Below the pieces are notes generated by a model, which was not told the origin of the DNA, ran no database searches, and was given only the letters and a program-made list of their open reading frames with translations. This document shows positions 32,301 to 35,342 of a stretch of DNA of 35,342 nt, piece after piece. The position numbers were made by a program, and so were the translations under genes. How positions within the stretch are numbered: position 1 is the first letter of the stretch; every line of letters starts with the position of its first letter. The stretch is from Saccoglossus kowalevskii (taxonomy: Eukaryota; Hemichordata; Enteropneusta; Harrimaniidae): the NCBI RefSeq assembly GCF_000003605.2, contig NW_003152252.1:694950-730291 (forward strand), read 5' to 3'.

Positions 32301-34036
32301 TTGAGATTTTATCGGATGAACGTCAAAAACACAAACCGGAAAAGAGGACGCTACTGAGCTTTAATCAATGTCATGTGACGTTGGTTCGCTGAAACATGTT
32401 GCGTCATCTAATCTCCAAAAACATTTACAGTTTCTAATGATTTCTCATTATCACATAGCGGATTCAACAAGGACAATGAAAATCTTGTTCGCAAATTTAA
32501 AAAATCGCCATAGAGAGTACGAGCCAGAAATACCCCTAGTTATGTTTTAATGAAACGAATACATGTACTGTGTTTAGTATTGTTTACTGTTACTTGGTGA
32601 TAGTGAGCGTATTCCGGAAATAGTGCAGCATATGATGGTAAATGGAACAGGATGGAGACACGGACCAGACAATGACGATCTCTGGAGGTGACGATGATGA
32701 ACCAATAATGTTACATGTGACTCAGTAAGTAATAATTTACTTGCTTCTTCATGACATTTTACAGTTGTTTAAGAAAATGGCTAATTTATGCCTTAACTGT
32801 ATACCTTAACATGACTACTAAATCTAGCCTTTACAGTCAAGCTAACAATAAGTGAACAAATGACTAAAAATATTTATTTTAGATACTGTGGAATACTTTA
32901 TTTTCGCTGGAATTAATTTTCGCTGAAAAGGCTTTTTGGGCGTTTTGCTTAGAATTTATTTTCACTGATTTTTCATGAGTTTAATGTGAAATATAGGAAA
33001 AAAAGTATATTCACGAGATTTTATTTTCACGAAATCATCCCTTCAGCTAAAATAGTGAAAATAAATTCCAAGCGAAAATAAAGTATTATACAGTAATACA
33101 AGTTCTGACTTTCCTTCACTAGTACACTAGTTGGCATATAGCAGTTTTATTTTGCATTACAAGGGGCTGTGATTGGTCATCAGGTTTTCGCACACAGTGA
33201 TGCATTGTCTAAAATTTATTATCTTTACAATTGCCATGTATCAGTAGCATTTAAGCGGGTGAAAGTGTGAACACTGTGCAGTGAATATTTTATTTATTGT
33301 TGACCCTAGCGAGCTTGACAGCATTCTAAGCATACATGCATCATGGTCATTGCCATGTCTGTGCTCTATGGAAGCAAGTCTAACTCGCCCATTATATACT
33401 TTGATGCTATCAGCTTGTAAATATTTTAATAAACTACGAATTTATCAAAACATAGGCTATGCAAGTGATTAACAGAACTCATTATCATAGCCAAACCTCC
33501 AATAAACACTTAAAATGGGCTTTTAAGCACACCCCCCCCCCCCCCACACACACACACACACTCATCAACTGTGAAAACAGGTTTTGTGACTGAATTTCGG
33601 CTTGACACTTATTTATAAGTGTGTTGCTGTTCGGTTTTAATTGATATGCTGCAATCGATAGTTACCATAAAACAGGAAACCACCTCGATCGAGATGGGCA
33701 GATTGTCGACAAGTGAGCTACCCAATTCGGTGCCGGCTCAGACAAAGTCTGTGGTGTGGTCTGGGGTGTTGGTCACACACAGAAAAAATGTAGATCATCT
33801 CAACCACAGAATTATACTCACTTGTAAGTTGTCAGCACACTCTTGTTCACTATTACGATTAAAAAAGACGATAGTCCATAAAAAAGGGCCGAACAGATAC
33901 GTGCTGTTCGACTGGGCAATGAGCGTAAAGCTTCACTGACATTATCGTCAGCCATGTTGTTATCATACTCCCCAACAGGCTGATTGTTTTCAACGGTATC
34001 CCCTAGGTGGGCGTCAATGCTTCGCTTTCGCCGCAT
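20227..34036 (-). CDS. SLC35D1: SLC35D1-type UDP-sugar transporter, complete, eleven exons
   Basis: Exons in transcript order (minus strand): 34036-33822, 29832-29799, 29016-28930, 27329-27262, 25660-25589, 24584-24516, 23974-23872, 23120-22960, 22325-22247, 21978-21896, 20329-20227. They join to 1074 nt, 357 residues plus TAA, with matching phase at every junction. Seen: a soluble N-terminus of about 46 residues, then hydrophobic helices starting at [20 protein letters not shown]. Family blocks are [18 protein letters not shown] (about 135-152), [51 protein letters not shown] and [20 protein letters not shown]. Known: SLC35D1 and its fly (Frc) and worm (SQV-7) relatives exchange UDP-glucuronate and UDP-GlcNAc/GalNAc for UMP across ER/Golgi membranes, feeding chondroitin and other glycan synthesis. 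Human SLC35D1 is 355 residues and is closer here than SLC35D2. The substrate is inferred from the family. Confidence 0.97.
20330..21895 (-). other. SLC35D1 intron 10
   Basis: It contains a loosely repeated segment at about 20520-20760 in which TACAATAACTCAAACA followed by TTTTTAT occurs twice (20530, 20688), probably a dispersed repeat. A CAAGATGGCGG motif lies at 21125. There is no exon of the host gene. Confidence 0.5.
20519..20764 (+). repeat. Probable dispersed repeat with duplicated core
   Basis: Two related blocks about 158 bp apart, each TACAATAACTCAAACA then TTTTTAT, followed by a TCTTTCAAACTTGG- or CTTCAAATTGAGG-like tract. Open on the plus strand across the repeat, but the predicted peptide shows only repeat-driven hydrophobic residues. 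Confidence 0.4.
21896..21978 (-). CDS. SLC35D1: SLC35D1 exon 10: FGGDYIF block
   Basis: The acceptor is ATTTACCAG and the donor [26 protein letters not shown] then NFLGLNI, the last conserved membrane hairpin. It ends two bases into Ser. Confidence 0.97.
22247..22325 (-). CDS. SLC35D1: SLC35D1 exon 9
   Basis: The acceptor is TCTTTTCAG and the donor GTTAGT. It completes Gly and encodes [20 protein letters not shown] then MVGCIK, almost identical to the vertebrate segment. Confidence 0.96.
22625..22876 (+). repeat. 21-bp minisatellite, twelve copies, CTCF-like core
   Basis: Twelve contiguous 21-bp units (CAGTCTCCAGAGGGCG plus CTCAA) in SLC35D1 intron 8. Units 2-7 are nearly identical and the edges diverge. 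Most units contain AGAGGGCGC, matching AGRKGGCRS of the CTCF core. Because 21 is a multiple of three, both strands stay open and give spurious seven-residue repeat peptides. Confidence 0.95.
22960..23120 (-). CDS. SLC35D1: SLC35D1 exon 8
   Basis: The acceptor is TTATTACAG and the donor [26 protein letters not shown], then [14 protein letters not shown] and [12 protein letters not shown], ending two bases into Gly. [15 protein letters not shown] is shared with vertebrate SLC35D1. Confidence 0.97.
23121..23871 (-). other. SLC35D1 intron 7
   Basis: Its proximal half is plain AT-rich sequence. Its distal part is the fold-back element at 23636-23831. Confidence 0.55.
23636..23831. mobile_element. 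Fold-back (MITE-like) element, TACTGT family copy 2
   Basis: The left end is TACTGTAAAATGGTTTAAAT and the right end complements to TACTGTAAAAGGAATAATTA. Inside, TTCACTGGGTTTTAATTTAG faces AAATTAAAACCCAGTGAATA, so the right half is itself a fold-back. It is 196 bp with no open frame, and lies just before the exon 7 donor region. Confidence 0.75.
23872..23974 (-). CDS. SLC35D1: SLC35D1 exon 7: TAANGVY block
   Basis: The acceptor is CATTTATAG and the donor GTATGT. It completes Ser and encodes [20 protein letters not shown] then [14 protein letters not shown], matching the family AFDLEGY-TAANGAYVKQKLD. Confidence 0.97.
23975..24515 (-). other. SLC35D1 intron 6
   Basis: AT-rich; nothing recognised. 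Confidence 0.5.
24516..24584 (-). CDS. SLC35D1: SLC35D1 exon 6
   Basis: The acceptor is AATTTCAG and the donor GTAAGT. It completes Gly and encodes [20 protein letters not shown] then AA. It contains one Asn-Ala-Ser sequon in a loop position. Confidence 0.95.
24585..25588 (-). other. SLC35D1 intron 5
   Basis: It contains a short simple-repeat patch of ATCACATGACATGAAC variants near 24690-24740. Otherwise there is nothing recognised. Confidence 0.5.
25589..25660 (-). CDS. SLC35D1: SLC35D1 exon 5: [11 protein letters not shown] signature
   Basis: The acceptor is TTGTTGTAG and the donor [25 protein letters not shown] then [17 protein letters not shown] is nearly invariant in SLC35D1. Confidence 0.97.
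25661..27261 (-). other. SLC35D1 intron 4
   Basis: AT-rich intron. I see no exon, structured RNA or clear repeat in it. Confidence 0.5.
27262..27329 (-). CDS. SLC35D1: SLC35D1 exon 4
   Basis: The acceptor is TTGTTCTAG and the donor [26 protein letters not shown] then RL, the family FPLPLLY-GN-GL-STK block. It ends two bases into Asn. Confidence 0.96.
27330..28929 (-). other. SLC35D1 intron 3
   Basis: No gene. The stretch 28241-28640 carries a diverged triple repeat, annotated separately. Confidence 0.5.
28241..28640 (+). repeat. Three diverged copies of an AACAAAATG-TCTACC repeat
   Basis: The copies start near 28241 (ACAAAATGGCTGCCAGTTG), 28361 (ACAAAATGTCTACCCGCCA) and 28507 (ACAAAATGTCTACCAGTCC). 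Each is followed by CCATCTT-GA-TGGAT-like sequence and, less clearly, a shared ATTTGAGATATAA- or AATTTGAGACATAA-type block. Spacing is about 119 and 147 bp. The transposon class was not identified. Confidence 0.6.
28930..29016 (-). CDS. SLC35D1: SLC35D1 exon 3: second membrane helix
   Basis: The acceptor is GTTTTGCAG and the donor GTAAGT. 29 codons in phase 0, [20 protein letters not shown] then DCTREIPDK, matching vertebrate MVATVAVLW-FPDLDRNVP. Confidence 0.95.
29321..29788 (-). repeat. 26-bp minisatellite, eighteen copies, next to a splice donor
   Basis: Eighteen units beginning CTTTAAATCTAGTTAATAAA then TTTGAA, repeating at exactly 26 bp from 29321 to 29763 with no insertion or deletion. 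Variation is mainly CTAG versus CTGG and TTAATAAA versus TTATTAAA. It fills more than half of SLC35D1 intron 2 and stops about 10 bases short of the exon 2 donor. Confidence 0.97.
29799..29832 (-). CDS. SLC35D1: SLC35D1 exon 2: 34-nt micro-exon
   Basis: The acceptor is TTTTTTTTCAG and the donor GTAGGT. It encodes [11 protein letters not shown] after the split Lys, equivalent to vertebrate FPS-GLGQ. The donor lies 16 bases from the end of a large minisatellite. Confidence 0.93.
30400..30650 (-). repeat. Minus-strand relative of the hairpin-ended element
   Basis: Read on the minus strand it contains CTTCTTGAAAACTACC, ATTGCTTTGATACTTGGTAT, GATTTGTTCATTTTGT and a GTCCGTCAACAATTGC-type head, in the same order as the element at 5048. 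The GCTCCGC hairpin is not preserved. Confidence 0.6.
32642..32724 (+). CDS. Possible first coding exon of an antisense gene (hypothetical)
   Basis: ATG at 32642 opens 27 acidic codons ([20 protein letters not shown] then PIMLHVT) that end at a consensus donor GTAAGT. The segment is GC-richer than its surroundings and follows CCGGAA (ETS-type) motifs at 32336 and 32614. Against it: an out-of-frame ATG at 32635, a weak start context, and no convincing next exon in the window. If real, its gene would run rightward over SLC35D1 exon 1 on the opposite strand. The product was not recognised. Confidence 0.3.
32884..33095. mobile_element. Fold-back (MITE-like) element, TACTGT family copy 3
   Basis: The left end is TACTGTGGAATACTTTATTT then TCGCTGGAA. 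The right end complements to TACTGTATAATACTTTATTT then TCGCTTGGAA, so termini of about 30 bp match with few differences. Internal ATTTTCGCTGA and ATTTTCACGA motifs are also mirrored. TA at both outer ends could be a target duplication as left by Tc1/mariner-type elements. 212 bp, non-coding. Confidence 0.8.
33531..33561 (+). repeat. Poly-C / CA microsatellite
   Basis: About fourteen C followed by an ACACACAC tract in SLC35D1 intron 1. Confidence 0.95.
33822..34036 (-). CDS. SLC35D1: SLC35D1 exon 1: start, cytosolic tail, first membrane helix
   Basis: ATG at 34036-34034 with G at -3, then [10 protein letters not shown]. Met28 ([12 protein letters not shown]) is a possible alternative start, but the first ATG gives a tail length like human SLC35D1. 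The exon ends LTTY plus two bases of Lys. The donor is GTGAGT at 33821-33816. Confidence 0.93.
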
Positions 34037-35342
34037 CTCTTGGGAAAGTAGTTTCTCGCGGTGGCCACACCGGCAGCCAAAAAGGGGTATGAGTACGCTG
34101 TTTCTCCGATATGACTAATTGCATGCTGAACAAACTAACAAAATAACACTGTGAACTGAACTAACGAACGACGTACAGCTGGGGCCATGTAAACAGCTGT
34201 TACTACCAACAATGCGTATTTATCGGACGAACAGTGAAATGTATTATTATACTTTGAAATTAACTCATAAATAAATCCCAGCAGGAAGAAAGCTGGACAC
34301 AAAGTAGTATTGAACTGTGTTACTAATATACTGCTATTATCTGCCGCGCGTAGCGTTCAAATTGAACGCAATAAAATCACGCGTAGAAACTAGTGGCTTC
34401 CACACTGGCTGTCGGTGAATTGTTTTGCAATAGACATAATGTTAGAGCCTGTATTTTATTATGTCATGTTTTTAAGTTTTGTTAAGAATTATTCTGTAAA
34501 GAAATCGCTAAAAATTATTTCATCTTTTTGTAAATGGGACGTTTTTGCTTCAATTGTGGCCTATGGATGGCTGACTTCAAAACGTTACATCCAGATCGGT
34601 GGGCGCCCTCTCGTACCGGTTACCATAATTCTTTAATAAAACGTTTTACGTTCTGACTCCGAATACAATTTGTAAAAGCATTACGTCATCGCCATATTGT
34701 TCCGAACAGCAACATGCCAGTTACAGTAAGTTGCTGACTGTTTTGGTGTACCCACAGGGAGTTGGACAAACTTATGTATAATAAAATGTTGTATAACTTT
34801 TCTTTTACCCCCCCCCCCTCCTTCCTGGTATCGATTTTAAGTTATCACTGATCTTTGTTTATACCACTCTTTCCTTCATCACAACTTTATTACGCGCTAA
34901 TGTTATATGCAAATTTTAACGCGTGATGCAGACACACCCTATTATAGTAAATTATCCCAAGGGTTGAAACGCGCCAGGACTGTGGCATAAAATCACGCAT
35001 TCGAACCTTTCTGTCGTGTTAGGATGGCTGAAACACGAGTCAATACTAGACAGATAACTGGACGAACAATATTTATTACAAATCGGGCGCCATATTACAA
35101 GTAACCAAACTGAGGATGCTCAAAGCAATGCCTTATGGGAAAACTATAGGGCTTACACCACATCTCCCTTTCTTTATGTTTAGTCCACTGTTTGCATATG
35201 TATATGGCTTTCAAGTGTCCTAAAACAAGCGTAAACGATTCTGCCAAACTAGAAAGTATAAAATTACATCGAACATGGAACTGTAACACAGGAAATATTT
35301 CGAACTAGATAACTGTTTAACAGATTGGCTCATGCCAAAATA
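34037..35342. other. SLC35D1 upstream region
   Basis: Richer in CpG than the rest, especially 34030-34210 and 34580-34720, as expected near an active promoter. No TATA box in a convincing place. No plus-strand gene could be assembled: short open frames at 34415-34636 and 35024-35104 lack splice or homology support. A poly-C run is at 34809-34818. Confidence 0.5.
34681..34700. promoter_or_regulatory. CRE-like plus YY1-like motif pair
   Basis: TTACGTCA (complement TGACGTAA, a CRE/ATF half-site variant) is followed directly by CGCCATATTG (complement CAATATGGCG, YY1-like). It lies about 650 bases upstream of the SLC35D1 start codon. A short ATGCCAGTTACA then GTAAGT follows at 34714, so a divergent transcript is conceivable. 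Confidence 0.35.

Larger units (their letters stand above)
29833..33821 (-). other. SLC35D1 intron 1
   Basis: The largest intron (about 4 kb). It holds the minus-strand copy of the hairpin-ended element (30400-30650), a fold-back element (32884-33095), a poly-C/CA tract (33531-33561), and a GC-richer segment around 32100-32720 with two CCGGAA motifs and a possible plus-strand exon. Confidence 0.6.

Noticed and set aside
34415-34636. 73-codon plus-strand frame in the upstream region
   Set aside because: No domain, no splice sites in a useful place, and AT-driven residue composition.
35024-35104. 26-codon plus-strand frame beginning MAETRVNTRQ
   Set aside because: Reasonable start but a stop follows soon with no donor; too short and unsupported.

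Overview
The window is nuclear DNA from an animal, probably a marine invertebrate. It is AT-rich. It carries two spliced protein-coding genes with GT-AG introns, separated by long intronic and intergenic stretches full of small dispersed repeats and minisatellites. Both proteins can be read across all their splice junctions with consistent phase. Both look closer to deuterostome or lophotrochozoan proteins than to insect ones, but the sequence alone does not settle the phylum. A 117-base run of N at 15703-15819 marks a draft assembly.

Layout. (1) Bases 174-13103, plus strand: the 3' fourteen coding exons of a Hook-family gene (visible part 628 residues). The missing N-terminal exons lie left of the window. 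(2) Bases 13104-20226: tail-to-tail intergenic space with 3' UTR sequence, the assembly gap, a fold-back repeat and a 32-bp minisatellite. (3) Bases 20227-34036, minus strand: a complete eleven-exon SLC35D1-type nucleotide-sugar transporter gene (357 residues). Its large first intron holds repeats and a possible plus-strand exon. (4) Bases 34037-35342: the upstream/promoter side of the transporter gene, with CRE-like and YY1-like motifs and no convincing gene.

The two proteins act in different processes. Hook is a dynein-dynactin adaptor on endosomal cargo. SLC35D1 imports UDP-sugars into the ER/Golgi for proteoglycan and glycan synthesis. Their adjacency is of interest mainly as conserved linkage, since human HOOK1 and SLC35D1 both lie on 1p.

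I found no CRISPR array, operon, tRNA or rRNA gene, and no clear new biological system. The most notable structures are a triplicated Hook exon with two dead copies, a set of fold-back elements with TACTGT termini, a hAT-like non-autonomous element, a hairpin-ended repeat in three places, an 18-copy 26-bp array next to a splice donor, and CTCF-like motifs (one perfect site plus an intronic 21-bp array).
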